From NCBI GenBank assembly GCA_028877215.1, contig JAPPFJ010000035.1, positions 372,001 to 436,000 of the forward strand: a stretch of DNA of 64,000 nt, written 5' to 3'. Every line of letters begins with the position of its first letter. Positions within the stretch are counted from its first letter, which is position 1. Origin of the DNA: Gemmatimonadota bacterium. GTDB lineage: Bacteria; Latescibacterota; UBA2968; GCA-2709665. Shown here piece after piece: positions 17,004 to 26,412 of this stretch. Under the pieces are notes generated by a model. That model had not been told where the DNA came from, did no database searches, and was given only the letters and a program-made list of their open reading frames with translations. A program made the translations under genes and the position numbers.

Positions 17004-19685
17004 CTACGCCAGAACTCCGTTTCCGGCGACGATGGCCGGGACGCCGGAGTCAAACCGGACCTCCACGAATTCCGTCGACTTCTTCAGTTCGAACGCTGTA
17101 TCGCCAACGTGTACCGTCCTGCCATTGCAGACTGCGACGGACAATAATTCGCCGTCGGGCCCCTGTCGAACCATACACAGCTCGCCGTCGGTCCGGATGT
17201 CCTTGCCCTCCTGCAGCATCCACCTGCCTTCCCGCCCCGTGTCTTCCGCGTCTATGGCCAGGACCACGTCCCGCCGTCCATCTGCGAGCTCGATTTCCAC
17301 GGCCGCGTCCGAATCCGAAGGGGCACGGCCGTCTTCGCGTTCCACGGAAAGACGTCGTATTCCGGAGATGGCCGGCTCATCCTCATAGGGTTCGATTACA
17401 CCCACGAACGTTGAAGCCAGCGGACCCGTATCCGACTCGCGCCGCACCATCACCCGCGGGATCCAGTCCGTCTCGTTGCCGCCATACCCCCGCAGCGCAA
17501 CCCAGGCCTCGGCAGTATAGGCCTGCGCGCCCTGGGTCAGGTCGGTATACCGCAGATGGATATCGCGGTTCGCGTCCAGATATCCGTACCGGTCCTCCAC
17601 CTTCCAGTCCGCGTGCCATCCAGGCGCCGGTTGTTCATCACTCATAAAACTGCGCATCTGCGTTTCGTACCCATAATCGGCGGCCGGCGCCAGCGCGAGC
17701 CCCCGTGTTGAAAGCTTCCCGAAGTGACTGTGCATGAACTTCGCGTGGTCTCGTCCGCCTGCAACGCGGAATACCTCCAGAAGGTAGCTGCTGTTGTCCG
17801 ATGTGTCCGCCATTGCCACGGTCCGTTCATAGCGCGGTATCCCGTATAGCGCCGAACCGTTCGCCCGGATCGCCCGGAACCCGTCGCCGTCCGCCCACAA
17901 CGTGGACTCGCCGTTCGATGGACGCTCCTGGTCCTTTCCGTCCACAACCACGGTGTTGTGGCCGGCGGTACTCACGTACCAGTGAAACTTCGGCCCGCTC
18001 CACCCACCGTAGTGTACCGGTGGGTAACCGAAATCCGGCATCAGGTCCAGGCCCATTGCGAAGAGCCCGAGGTTCATCCCGTCGGCGTGCCCGTGAGGTC
18101 CGCCGGAGTCGTAGTCCAGCCACGCGGCGCGCCGGCCGTCGCCCCGGCCCGATCGCAGGATGGCGAGACGCCACTCCGTCTTGTTGGCGCTGGCCTGTTG
18201 GATTTCCGTCCCGCTGGCGTCGATAACGGCCTGCACGTCGGACTGGAATGCCTCCGGATCGTCGACAAAGAGATCGTGCGGCAACCCGTTGACCGTACTG
18301 CCGTTCGCCTGGTACAGGGCCTGCACGTAGGCCGAATCGCCCGTCTCCCGGTACAGGTCCCACAAAAATGCGTACATCGACGGCTCCAGACCGGGATTAT
18401 CGGAGAAGGAGACGCCCACGTAGTTTTCGACCTTCCCCGCGTAGTATCCCGTGTCGCCGGCCTGGGGATAGTACTGCTGCAGGCACCACGTATCGATGTG
18501 AAACCGATAGGTCTCCCGCAGCTTCGGGTGCCTTGCCAGCATATCGCCCAGAAACCCGGAGTCGACCCTGCCGAACCGCGCCAGGAACTGCGCCAGGCTC
18601 TGTATCACCCCTGAACAGTAGCCCGCGAGACCCTTTTCCCCCGTCACGCCGTCCACCGCCGCGGCGCGTTCCATCATCTCGGCGATCAATCCATACACCT
18701 TCTCCCGGTTTCCCTCCCAGTCGAGGACCGAGTGAATCGTGATCAACGCGATTTCCTTGCGGGGATAGTTGGACCGGATCCGATCATGATTAACGACCGT
18801 ATCCTGAAGTATACCCTCCTCGATGTGCCGCGTTACATCGTCAGGAGATGCCTTGCTCGCCTCAATGCCGTACTGCGCGGCCTTCCCGCTCAGAAATTCT
18901 GCCAGCGCTTCATCTTCCCCCAACGCGTCCCGGACCTGATCATAGGCCTGCGCAAGTACCCTCGCTTCCTCGCACGCGTCGTGCCAGGTGGACACGTACC
19001 CGGCGTGTGCGGGACCTTCGTACATCATCGCCTGGTCTTTGAAATTGAACGTCGTGTACAGGTCCGCCACCCGGTCGAGCAGCACGCCCGCCTTGTGGGC
19101 AAAATCGAACTCTCCTGTTGCCGCGTAGGCCTCCGCCAGCGCCTTGATCCCCCCGTGTACGATCTGCTTCCACTGTCCGTAGACCAGGTAGGTCCCAACG
19201 AACCACCAGGTATTCTCTCCTTCCCGGTACCCCTCGCCGTCGTCCACCCCGAACAGGTGCATCGGATCCGCAGGATCGGGATGCTCCGCATTGAACAACA
19301 GCGAACGGCTGGCAAGGCGGTGCTGAAACACCCCGTGTTCATCAAGACCGGAGCGGTAGAACGCGTGGAAGTCGTTCTTGGGAAACAGCTCTTCGCAGTG
19401 CGGGCATCGAAGCTTCCACGGGAGGCGCAACGCCCGGATACGCCAGTTGTACATGGGTACGCCCTCCCCGCACGCCGGGCAGTGTCCGTTCGACCAGACC
19501 ATCCAGGACCTCCGGAGGGTACTCCCGAACATCAGGTCCCACAACTCGTCGTCGGAAAACGCCATCCACGGCTGAGCCGCCTCGACGATCCGGTCCCTCG
19601 CCCGCTTCGCCCACGCGTGGTTCTCGGCGTTGCGCTTCGCTCGTTCAATCAACGCCGCCGGGTAGAACAGGCTGCCGTTGCTCAC
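17004..19685 (-). CDS. Heparinase II/III-type polysaccharide lyase
   Basis: An 893-residue protein. The first 450 residues are an alpha/alpha-toroid-like region that includes a Cys pair motif (CPAC near 72 and CPHC near 95, probably a structural zinc site). The middle and C-terminus form the heparinase II/III beta-sandwich (GPHGHADGMNLGLFAMGLDLMPD with the catalytic-type His/Tyr region, and AGHNTVVVDGKDQ). It probably eliminates uronate linkages in acidic polysaccharides. GTG at 19685 is chosen, with AAGGAGG seven bases upstream. It lacks a signal peptide, so it may act on imported oligosaccharides. It heads the run with the CocE, SDR and aminotransferase genes. Confidence 0.85.
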   Translation of the reverse strand: MSNGSLFYPAALIERAKRNAENHAWAKRARDRIVEAAQPWMAFSDDELWDLMFGSTLRRSWMVWSNGHCPACGEGVPMYNWRIRALRLPWKLRCPHCEELFPKNDFHAFYRSGLDEHGVFQHRLASRSLLFNAEHPDPADPMHLFGVDDGEGYREGENTWWFVGTYLVYGQWKQIVHGGIKALAEAYAATGEFDFAHKAGVLLDRVADLYTTFNFKDQAMMYEGPAHAGYVSTWHDACEEARVLAQAYDQVRDALGEDEALAEFLSGKAAQYGIEASKASPDDVTRHIEEGILQDTVVNHDRIRSNYPRKEIALITIHSVLDWEGNREKVYGLIAEMMERAAAVDGVTGEKGLAGYCSGVIQSLAQFLARFGRVDSGFLGDMLARHPKLRETYRFHIDTWCLQQYYPQAGDTGYYAGKVENYVGVSFSDNPGLEPSMYAFLWDLYRETGDSAYVQALYQANGSTVNGLPHDLFVDDPEAFQSDVQAVIDASGTEIQQASANKTEWRLAILRSGRGDGRRAAWLDYDSGGPHGHADGMNLGLFAMGLDLMPDFGYPPVHYGGWSGPKFHWYVSTAGHNTVVVDGKDQERPSNGESTLWADGDGFRAIRANGSALYGIPRYERTVAMADTSDNSSYLLEVFRVAGGRDHAKFMHSHFGKLSTRGLALAPAADYGYETQMRSFMSDEQPAPGWHADWKVEDRYGYLDANRDIHLRYTDLTQGAQAYTAEAWVALRGYGGNETDWIPRVMVRRESDTGPLASTFVGVIEPYEDEPAISGIRRLSVEREDGRAPSDSDAAVEIELADGRRDVVLAIDAEDTGREGRWMLQEGKDIRTDGELCMVRQGPDGELLSVAVCNGRTVHVGDTAFELKKSTEFVEVRFDSGVPAIVAGNGVLA

Positions 19686-19775
19686 GTCCGTTCCTCCTTA
19701 TTGTGTTGCGGCGCCCGGACAATCCTGCTTGATCGACCCGCCACGGCGCCCTATTTTCGCTTAAGGATGTTACCC

Positions 19776-21020
19776 GTGAATCCCCACGGACCGGGAGCCG
19801 GATCCATGCTGGTTGCCTCGCAGGATTTCCGCTGGCACGACCGCGGTGAAGGAGCAGTCTACGTCTTCGGAGAGGACGGCTACCTTACGATCGATGGTTC
19901 ACGAGGCCGCGCGCGCTGTTCCCGGCGAATCGAGAACCCTATCCGGCGCACGGAGGATGCAGTCTCGCTGAAACTTCGGGTGGCCCTTGGAAAGTGCTAC
20001 CACATCCTCTTGTTCGGCGCGGACAACCGGATTGGCCTGGATTGCCGGATTGACGTGGACGGTCGAATCCAGCTTAACGGAGAACGGGGAACCGTCGACG
20101 CCGGAGTGTCCCTGACGTTTCACTACGGCAAACCCTACACCGATCCGGCCATTCGCCCAACCTACGTCGTGCCGTCCGACGAACATTGCCTGACCCTTTC
20201 GGGATTCGATTTCGAAACGGGCAAATTCCTGTTCGCCCTCGACAATAGCGACCCCGTCGAGATTTCCGGATGCATCGGGTCGGACATCGACGAAATACGC
20301 GCGATCGAACTCGCCACGGAGACCGTTGAAGCCGGCAGTCTCATCCGACTGAGGGAATACGCCGAATACAGAGGCGATTCGATCTCCTTCAGGGAGACCT
20401 TCCCGTTGCACTGGGCGCCGGTTTCTCCCCCTCCGGACGGCATGCCGGACGACAACGTCTGCGAGACCGTGATGCGTCCTGTGGACTACCGGTGGCTCGA
20501 GACGGCCACGAAGTACGGCTATGTCAAGGTCCGCATCCCGCCGCTGAGAGCGGGCGCATTGGAATTCGAAATGAAGCCGTCCGACGCGGAACTGGAGTCA
20601 TGCCTCATCCTGGAGGAGTACCAGGGCATCATCAAATACGGCAACATTCAGTTCGGGTTGCTCCGGGGCAAGATAATCATCTGCACCGCGGAAGGCATCA
20701 CTGAATTCGATCAGACCGTCGAAGCCGCAAACGACAGGGTGTACACGTTCCGGGTTGAATGGGATATGCGAAGCGGAGCGGTCCGTCTGCTGATCGATGG
20801 CGAACCGATGACGCACGGAGGGTCGGACGCGTTCTCCTTCGCCAACTTTCCGGATAGAGGGATCGATACCATCACGCTCCATCCCGGAAACGTGCGGGCG
20901 AGACGAAGTCTGATGCAGAAGCGTCAAGGCGTAAGGAAGCAGGACGTGCCCACGTCGATCGTGCACTGGGGCGCATTCCGGGTATACGATCTGGCAGGCA
21001 AACAAGCTGATTCACATTGA
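19776..21020 (+). CDS. Beta-rich hypothetical protein, possible concanavalin-like domain
   Basis: About 414 residues that I cannot assign. Residues about 20-200 are strand-rich with regularly spaced aromatic and charged positions. The C-terminal half (YGYVKVRIPPLRAGALEFEM, VYTFRVEWDMRSGAVRLLID) has the rhythm of a concanavalin/LamG-type jelly roll, suggesting glycan binding. There is no signal peptide. GTG 19776 follows TAAGGATG by seven bases; ATG 19806 (GGGAG eight bases upstream) is equally possible. It is divergent from the heparinase-like gene and separated from it by about 90 bases, so they may share a control region. Confidence 0.6.
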   Translation: MNPHGPGAGSMLVASQDFRWHDRGEGAVYVFGEDGYLTIDGSRGRARCSRRIENPIRRTEDAVSLKLRVALGKCYHILLFGADNRIGLDCRIDVDGRIQLNGERGTVDAGVSLTFHYGKPYTDPAIRPTYVVPSDEHCLTLSGFDFETGKFLFALDNSDPVEISGCIGSDIDEIRAIELATETVEAGSLIRLREYAEYRGDSISFRETFPLHWAPVSPPPDGMPDDNVCETVMRPVDYRWLETATKYGYVKVRIPPLRAGALEFEMKPSDAELESCLILEEYQGIIKYGNIQFGLLRGKIIICTAEGITEFDQTVEAANDRVYTFRVEWDMRSGAVRLLIDGEPMTHGGSDAFSFANFPDRGIDTITLHPGNVRARRSLMQKRQGVRKQDVPTSIVHWGAFRVYDLAGKQADSH

Positions 21021-21379
21021 CGATACGGCCCGGCGAAATCAACTCGCGCGCGATCGTCCGGCTAAAGGTTTCTGGAACCTGCGCCCGGTGGAGTTCGTCA
21101 GCGAGGTACATGGCTCGACGGTCGCGATCGAACTCGTTGACATCTGACTTCAATCATCCCGCGATTCTCTGACAAGCTGGCACGTTTATGGGTAAAGATC
21201 GTGAGTTTTCACCGTAAATCAGATAAAGTATCCGGCCTTGACTTTCCGGTGGCATTGTTTAATTTCCGTTCGGTCCCCGGCGCTCGATCGTCGGACCGAA
21301 GGTTGGGATACTCGATGGACAGGCGGAATCAACTAGATGCCTTCTTCCTCCGTCAGGGGGATATCAAGGAGGAAAGTTC
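21021..21379. other. Intergenic, nothing recognised
   Basis: No gene, clear hairpin or repeat is visible in these 359 bases. It must contain the promoter of the FAD oxidoreductase/polyferredoxin operon, whose ribosome site is at the right end. Confidence 0.4.
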
Positions 21380-22648
21380 GTGCACGTGGCCATAATCGGC
21401 AATGGCGTCACCGGTGTTACCGCTGCGATCCGGCTGCGGCGAAAACAGCCGGACTGGCGCATCACCCTCATTTCCGGCGAATCCAGATTCCACTATTCGC
21501 GGCCGGCCCTGATGTACGTTTTCATGGGCCATATGACCTATAACGGCACAAAGCCTTTCGAAGACGACTTCTGGTCCGTCAACCGGCTGGACCTGCGCCG
21601 TGACTGGGTCACCCGGATCGACGCTTCCGGCAAATGCCTTTCCCTCCACCGCGGCGGAGACTTCCACTTCGACAAACTGCTCATCGCCACCGGCTCGAAA
21701 TCCAACAAATTCGGATGGCCGGGCCAAGACCTCAAAGGCGTTCAGGGCCTCTATTCCCTGCAGGACCTCCGCACTCTGTACGACAACGCGCAACACACGC
21801 GACACGCCGTCATTGTTGGGGGCGGCCTCATCGGCATCGAACTGGCCGAAATGCTGCACTCGCGCAACATTCACGTCACCTTTCTCGTGCGCGAACCGTC
21901 TTACTGGAGCAACATCCTCCCGATGGAAGAGTCCGGCATGATCAACGAGATCATCCGGGAACAGGGGCTTGGTCTGAGACTCCGGACCAGCCTGAAAGCA
22001 ATTCTGGACGACGGGAACGGCAGGGCATGCGGTGTTGTGACGGAAGACGGCGAGACTCTGGAATGCCAGTTTGTGGGCCTGACCGCCGGCGTGTCTCCAA
22101 ATATAGACCTCGTAAGGGATTCCGATATCGAAACCGGCAGGGGGATCCTGGTCGACCACAGTTTTCAGACCAGCGTTCCGGATGTCTATGCCGCGGGCGA
22201 CTGCGCCGAAATCGTCACGGGCGGTGAGCGGAATCTGTTGCAGCAGGTCTGGTACACCGGCAAGAAACAGGGTGCGGTCGCGGGGGATGTCATCGCGGGC
22301 GAAGACTGTACCTACGACCCGGGCATCTGGTTCAACTCCGCCAAGTTCCTGGACCTGGAATACCAGGTCTACGGCCGCGTCAACCTCAATGTGCCTGGCG
22401 AAAGGAACCTCTACTGGCAACACCCCGCGCAGCGCCAGTCCGTGCGCATCGTACACACCGAACCGGACGTGATCGGCATCAACCTCATGGGTATCCGCTA
22501 CCGCCACGAAGTCTGCGAACGCTGGATTTCGGAACAGCGCCCGGTCGACTTCGTTCTGGACCACCTAGCGGACGCCAACTTCGACCCCGAGTTCTTCGAC
22601 AGGCACGAATCCGATATCGTACCAGCCCTCAGGGAGCAAATGTCATGA
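21380..22648 (+). CDS. FAD-dependent pyridine nucleotide-disulfide family oxidoreductase
   Basis: A 422-residue flavoprotein. The FAD motif VAIIGNGVTGVTAA is at residues 3-16, LLIATGSKSN ends the first FAD segment, the NAD(P) motif AVIVGGGLIGIELAEML is near residues 150, and VYAAGDCAEI binds the flavin near 275. No redox-active CxxxxC is seen, so it resembles NirB N-domain, rubredoxin or ferredoxin reductases rather than a lipoamide-type enzyme. GTG 21380 follows AAGGAGG by seven bases. Its stop overlaps the next ATG (ATGA), so it is translationally coupled to the polyferredoxin. It probably passes electrons between NAD(P)H and that membrane protein. Confidence 0.88.
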   Translation: MHVAIIGNGVTGVTAAIRLRRKQPDWRITLISGESRFHYSRPALMYVFMGHMTYNGTKPFEDDFWSVNRLDLRRDWVTRIDASGKCLSLHRGGDFHFDKLLIATGSKSNKFGWPGQDLKGVQGLYSLQDLRTLYDNAQHTRHAVIVGGGLIGIELAEMLHSRNIHVTFLVREPSYWSNILPMEESGMINEIIREQGLGLRLRTSLKAILDDGNGRACGVVTEDGETLECQFVGLTAGVSPNIDLVRDSDIETGRGILVDHSFQTSVPDVYAAGDCAEIVTGGERNLLQQVWYTGKKQGAVAGDVIAGEDCTYDPGIWFNSAKFLDLEYQVYGRVNLNVPGERNLYWQHPAQRQSVRIVHTEPDVIGINLMGIRYRHEVCERWISEQRPVDFVLDHLADANFDPEFFDRHESDIVPALREQMS

Positions 22649-24141
22649 TCGATACCGCCACCCTCGACTACGACTTCGACGAGGAAACGCTTGGCTTCGA
22701 GGAACCGCCCGAGCAGCCCGCGCCGCCGGCATCCTGGCCCGAAAGGCTCTCGATTGCGGCCGTCTCGCTCGGCTTCCTGGCCCTCATCGTCACCCTGCTC
22801 GGTCCGCTCTCAGGTACCTGGGCCGGCATCCTGCTCAGCTTCGGCCTGATCGTGTTGGGTTCGGCCGCGTATTACTGGTTCGCCTACAGGAACACCGTCC
22901 CGGGGATCAAGCACGACGGCATCATGTTCGGCAGCGCGACCCATCTGGGGCTCGTCGGATGGGCCCTGGGCATCGGAATCACCGGATTCTACGTGGTGCT
23001 CTACTGGTTTCCCGAATACCTGGAACGCGGCGTCCGGCTGGTGGACCCGCTATCCCTGGCGCTTGCCGGGGGTCCGGCGGACCGATGGTTCTTCTACGGC
23101 TTCCTCTACACGCTCGCCATCCTCGTGTTCGGCGTCCGCATGTTCATGAAGTACCGCCACAACCGCTACCAGATCGTCCGCACCGCGTCCGTGATGTTCT
23201 TCCAGCTCGGCTTCGCCTTTCTCATTCCGCAGATGCTCAAGAGCTTCAACCAGCCCGAGTTCTATTTCACCTATTTCTGGCCGCTAAAATACGACTACCT
23301 CTTTCCCTCAACCGTGGGCAGCCTGACCGGCCATCCCGGCGCACTCGGCGTCTTTATGGTCTTCTGGGGCGCCGTCGCGACATTCATCGCCACGCCCGTG
23401 CTCACCTACTTTTACGGAAAACGCTGGTACTGCTCCTGGGTATGCGGGTGCGGCGGCCTCGCCGAGACGCTGGGCGATCCCTTCCGCCAGCTCTCGAGCA
23501 AGACGACCCGCTCATGGAGAATCGAACGGGGCATCATCTACTCGGTCCTCATCTTCATCACCGTAACCACAATCGCGCTCTGGATCAACTCCGCCACCGA
23601 AGGGCGCGTCTTCGGCCGCCTGTCGGGACCGCTTGCCAGCGCGTACGGATTCTACATCGGCGCCCTGTTTTCCGGCGTCATCGGCGTGGGTTTCTATCCC
23701 CTGATGGGAAGCCGGGTCTGGTGCCGCTTCGGCTGCCCCATGGCCGCGATCCTGGGCATTTTCCAGCGTTTCTTCTCCCGCTTCCGGATCACCACCAACG
23801 GCGGCCAGTGCATGTCCTGCGGCAACTGCTCCACCTACTGTGAAATGGGCATCGACGTCCGGGCGTACGCACAACGCGGCGAGAACATCGTACGCGCTTC
23901 ATGCGTGGGATGCGGCATCTGCTCCGCCGTTTGCCCGCGCGGCGTACTCAAGCTGGAAAACGGGTCCACGCACGCCGACAGGTACCCCGGCTCCGATCGT
24001 CCGCTGGCTGCTTTCCAGGAAGCGGTGAGCGCCGCAAAGGTGTACGAGGGAAAGAACGGGCAGGCCGCGCCGGAACCTGCCGATCCCGCCCTCCTCAGCC
24101 AGCGCAGGCCGCTCAAATCGCAGTTTACGCGGCGTCTATAA
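22645..24141 (+). CDS. Membrane 4Fe-4S polyferredoxin (NapH/CcoG/NosR-like)
   Basis: A 498-residue integral membrane protein. After an acidic, proline-rich N-terminus, about six hydrophobic helices follow (for example LSIAAVSLGFLALIVTLLGP and GLVGWALGIGITGFYVVLYW). Cys motifs WYCSWVCGCGG and WCRFGCPMA are those of the NapH/NosR family. Near residues 390-440 are two ferredoxin motifs, CMSCGNCSTYC and CVGCGICSAVCPRG, each able to bind a 4Fe-4S cluster. It probably carries electrons across or at the membrane. It is translationally coupled to the flavoprotein encoded upstream, and the last 17 bases overlap the convergent isocitrate dehydrogenase gene. No terminal reductase is encoded nearby. Confidence 0.9.
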   Translation: MIDTATLDYDFDEETLGFEEPPEQPAPPASWPERLSIAAVSLGFLALIVTLLGPLSGTWAGILLSFGLIVLGSAAYYWFAYRNTVPGIKHDGIMFGSATHLGLVGWALGIGITGFYVVLYWFPEYLERGVRLVDPLSLALAGGPADRWFFYGFLYTLAILVFGVRMFMKYRHNRYQIVRTASVMFFQLGFAFLIPQMLKSFNQPEFYFTYFWPLKYDYLFPSTVGSLTGHPGALGVFMVFWGAVATFIATPVLTYFYGKRWYCSWVCGCGGLAETLGDPFRQLSSKTTRSWRIERGIIYSVLIFITVTTIALWINSATEGRVFGRLSGPLASAYGFYIGALFSGVIGVGFYPLMGSRVWCRFGCPMAAILGIFQRFFSRFRITTNGGQCMSCGNCSTYCEMGIDVRAYAQRGENIVRASCVGCGICSAVCPRGVLKLENGSTHADRYPGSDRPLAAFQEAVSAAKVYEGKNGQAAPEPADPALLSQRRPLKSQFTRRL

Positions 24142-26353
24142 TGGCGTTGAGAGTCCGGCTGGGGCGCATTGCGCCCGCGGTCAGGTCCGGATCGGGCGCG
24201 TAATAGCCGCCAAGATCCACCGGCTCACCCTGGGCGGCCAGCAGTTCCGCGCTTATCCTCTCCTCATTTTCCACGAGTTTACCCGCGACATCCCCGAACC
24301 GCGCTTTCAACTCCGGGTCGCTTTCCTGAGCGGCCAGGGCCTGTGCCCAGTACATCGCGAGATAGAAGGTGCTGCCCCGGTTGTCGATCTCGTTCACCTT
24401 CCGGGAGGGCGAGCGCGAGTTCTCCAGGTATTTTGTAATGGCCCGGTCCAGCGTGTCCGCGAATACCGTGGCCTTCGCGTTTCCCGCGGTCTCGGCGATC
24501 AGGCGAAACGAAGGCACCAGGGCGCAGTATTCACCCAGCGAGTCCCACCTCAGGTGCCCCTCCCGCAGGAACTGCTGGACGTGCTTGGGTGCCGATCCGC
24601 CCGCGCCGGTCTCGAAGAGGCCGCCGCCGTTCATCAACCTGACGATCGACAGCATCCTTGCGCTGGTCCCGAGTTCGAGTATTGGAAACAGATCCGTGAG
24701 ATAGTCGCGAAGCACGTTGCCCGTCGCCGCGATCGTATCCTCCCCCCTGCGTATCCGCTCCAGCGAAAACCGCATTGCGTCCCTTGGCTTCATCACGCGG
24801 ACGTCCAGGCCCGCGGTGTCGTGTTCGGACAGGCAGTCGTTCAGCTTCCCTATTATCTCGACGTCGTGCGCCCTTTGACGGTTCAGCCAGAACACCACCG
24901 GTGTTCCGGAGACCCTCGCCCGCCTCACGGCCAGCCCCACCCAGTCCCTGATCGCGGCGTCTTTCGTCTGGCACATCCGGAAGACATCCCCGGTTTCAAC
25001 CGACTGGGCGAGCATCACGTTTCCGGACGCGTCCACAACGCGGATCTCACCGTCCGCGGGGGCTTCGAAGGTCTTGTCGTGCGACCCGTATTCCTCCGCC
25101 TTCTGCGCCATCAGACCCACGTTGGACACGCTGCCCATCGTGGCGGGATCGAACTGTCCGCGCGCCTTCGCGTCTTCGAGAATCTCTTTGTACATCGTCG
25201 CATAGCACCGGTCCGGCACCATGGCGATCGTGTCCTGCAGATCGCCGTCCCGATTCCACATCTTCCCGCCGTCCCGAACCACGTTGGGCATCGAGGCATC
25301 GATGATCACGTCGTTCGGCATGTGAAGATTCGTGATGCCGCGGTCGGAATCGACCATCGCCAGGCCGGCGCGATTGTCATAAACGGCGGCGATATCGGCC
25401 TCGATCTCCGCCCTTTTACCGTCGGGAAGGCGATCGAGTCGTGACAGCACGTCCGCCAGGCCGTAGTTCACGTCTGCCCCGATCGCATCCAGCGTACCGG
25501 CGTGTTTTTCCAGCGCCACCTTAAAATAGACCGAGACGCAGTGGCCGAACAGGATGGGATCGGAAACTTTCATCATCGTGGACTTGAGATGCAGCGACAG
25601 CACCGCCCCGTCCCGCTTTGCGGCGTCCATCTGCTCGGAATAGAACCGCCGGAGAGATTTCACGTTCATCGCCGCGGTATCGACAACCTCGCCAGCTTCC
25701 AGAAATATTCCGTCCTTGAGCACGGTGACCCGACCGTCGGCGGCCGCGAACTCGATCCGGACCCGGACCGCTGAGCTCACGGTGGTCGATTTCTCGCTCT
25801 CGAAGAAGTCTCCGCCCGTCATGTGGGCGACCCGTGCCATGGACCCCGACTCCGGCCACGGCCGCATCATCCTGTGCGGATTTCTCCGGAAGAATGCCTT
25901 TACCGAAGCGGCGGCCCGCCGGTCGGAGTTGCCCTCGCGCAGGACGGGATTGACGGCTGACCCAAGGATCACGGCGAATCGGGCCTGCAAATCTCTCTCA
26001 GCGTCGGTTTTCGGCTCTTCAGGATAGTCCGGTATGTCGTATCCCTTGCCCTGCAGTTCCTCGACGGCCGCTTTCAGCTGCGGGACCGTCGCGCTGATAT
26101 TTGGCAGTTTGAGGATATTGGCCTCGGGTTTCCGGGTCAGGGCGCCGAGTTCACCCAGGCAATCCGGAATCCGCTGCGCATCGGCCAGATTTTCGGGAAA
26201 ATTGGCGATGATCCGGCCCGCAAGAGAGATGTCGCTGAGTTCGACTTCGATGCCGGACCCCCGTGTGTACGCCTGAACAACCGGCAGCAGCGCGCTGGTC
26301 GCCAGCGCGGGGGCTTCGTCGATCTTTGTCCACGTGATTCTGGCTGTCGCCAT
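24125..26353 (-). CDS. icd: Isocitrate dehydrogenase, NADP-dependent, monomeric type
   Basis: A 742-residue monomeric isocitrate dehydrogenase, which oxidatively decarboxylates isocitrate to 2-oxoglutarate in the TCA cycle. Its length and blocks match the family: ITWTKIDEAPALATSALLPV at the N-terminus, NISATVPQLKAAVEELQ, MMRPWPESGSMARVAHMTGG, VDSDRGITNLHMPNDVIIDASMP and ARVSGTPVVFWLNRQRAHD. ATG 26353 is preferred, with GAGAGG seven bases upstream. It overlaps the convergent polyferredoxin gene by 17 bases. It stands next to a polysaccharide lyase gene that is transcribed in the same direction 59 bases upstream, with no functional link obvious. Confidence 0.95.
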   Translation of the reverse strand: MATARITWTKIDEAPALATSALLPVVQAYTRGSGIEVELSDISLAGRIIANFPENLADAQRIPDCLGELGALTRKPEANILKLPNISATVPQLKAAVEELQGKGYDIPDYPEEPKTDAERDLQARFAVILGSAVNPVLREGNSDRRAAASVKAFFRRNPHRMMRPWPESGSMARVAHMTGGDFFESEKSTTVSSAVRVRIEFAAADGRVTVLKDGIFLEAGEVVDTAAMNVKSLRRFYSEQMDAAKRDGAVLSLHLKSTMMKVSDPILFGHCVSVYFKVALEKHAGTLDAIGADVNYGLADVLSRLDRLPDGKRAEIEADIAAVYDNRAGLAMVDSDRGITNLHMPNDVIIDASMPNVVRDGGKMWNRDGDLQDTIAMVPDRCYATMYKEILEDAKARGQFDPATMGSVSNVGLMAQKAEEYGSHDKTFEAPADGEIRVVDASGNVMLAQSVETGDVFRMCQTKDAAIRDWVGLAVRRARVSGTPVVFWLNRQRAHDVEIIGKLNDCLSEHDTAGLDVRVMKPRDAMRFSLERIRRGEDTIAATGNVLRDYLTDLFPILELGTSARMLSIVRLMNGGGLFETGAGGSAPKHVQQFLREGHLRWDSLGEYCALVPSFRLIAETAGNAKATVFADTLDRAITKYLENSRSPSRKVNEIDNRGSTFYLAMYWAQALAAQESDPELKARFGDVAGKLVENEERISAELLAAQGEPVDLGGYYAPDPDLTAGAMRPSRTLNAIIDAA

Positions 26354-26412
26354 TTGCTGTCCTCTCCTTCCCATGATTGAACAACCGGGCGCGAAACGGG
26401 CCTCGGATTTCA

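Noticed and set aside
15081..17147. A 688-residue plus-strand open frame
   Set aside because: It is antisense to the CocE hydrolase gene, which has intact family motifs and a good ribosome site. Long antisense frames are expected in high-GC DNA.
18732..19760. Long plus-strand frame upstream of the beta-rich protein at 19776
   Set aside because: It overlaps the heparinase-type gene on the opposite strand. The real plus-strand gene begins at 19776 or 19806, where a ribosome site is present.
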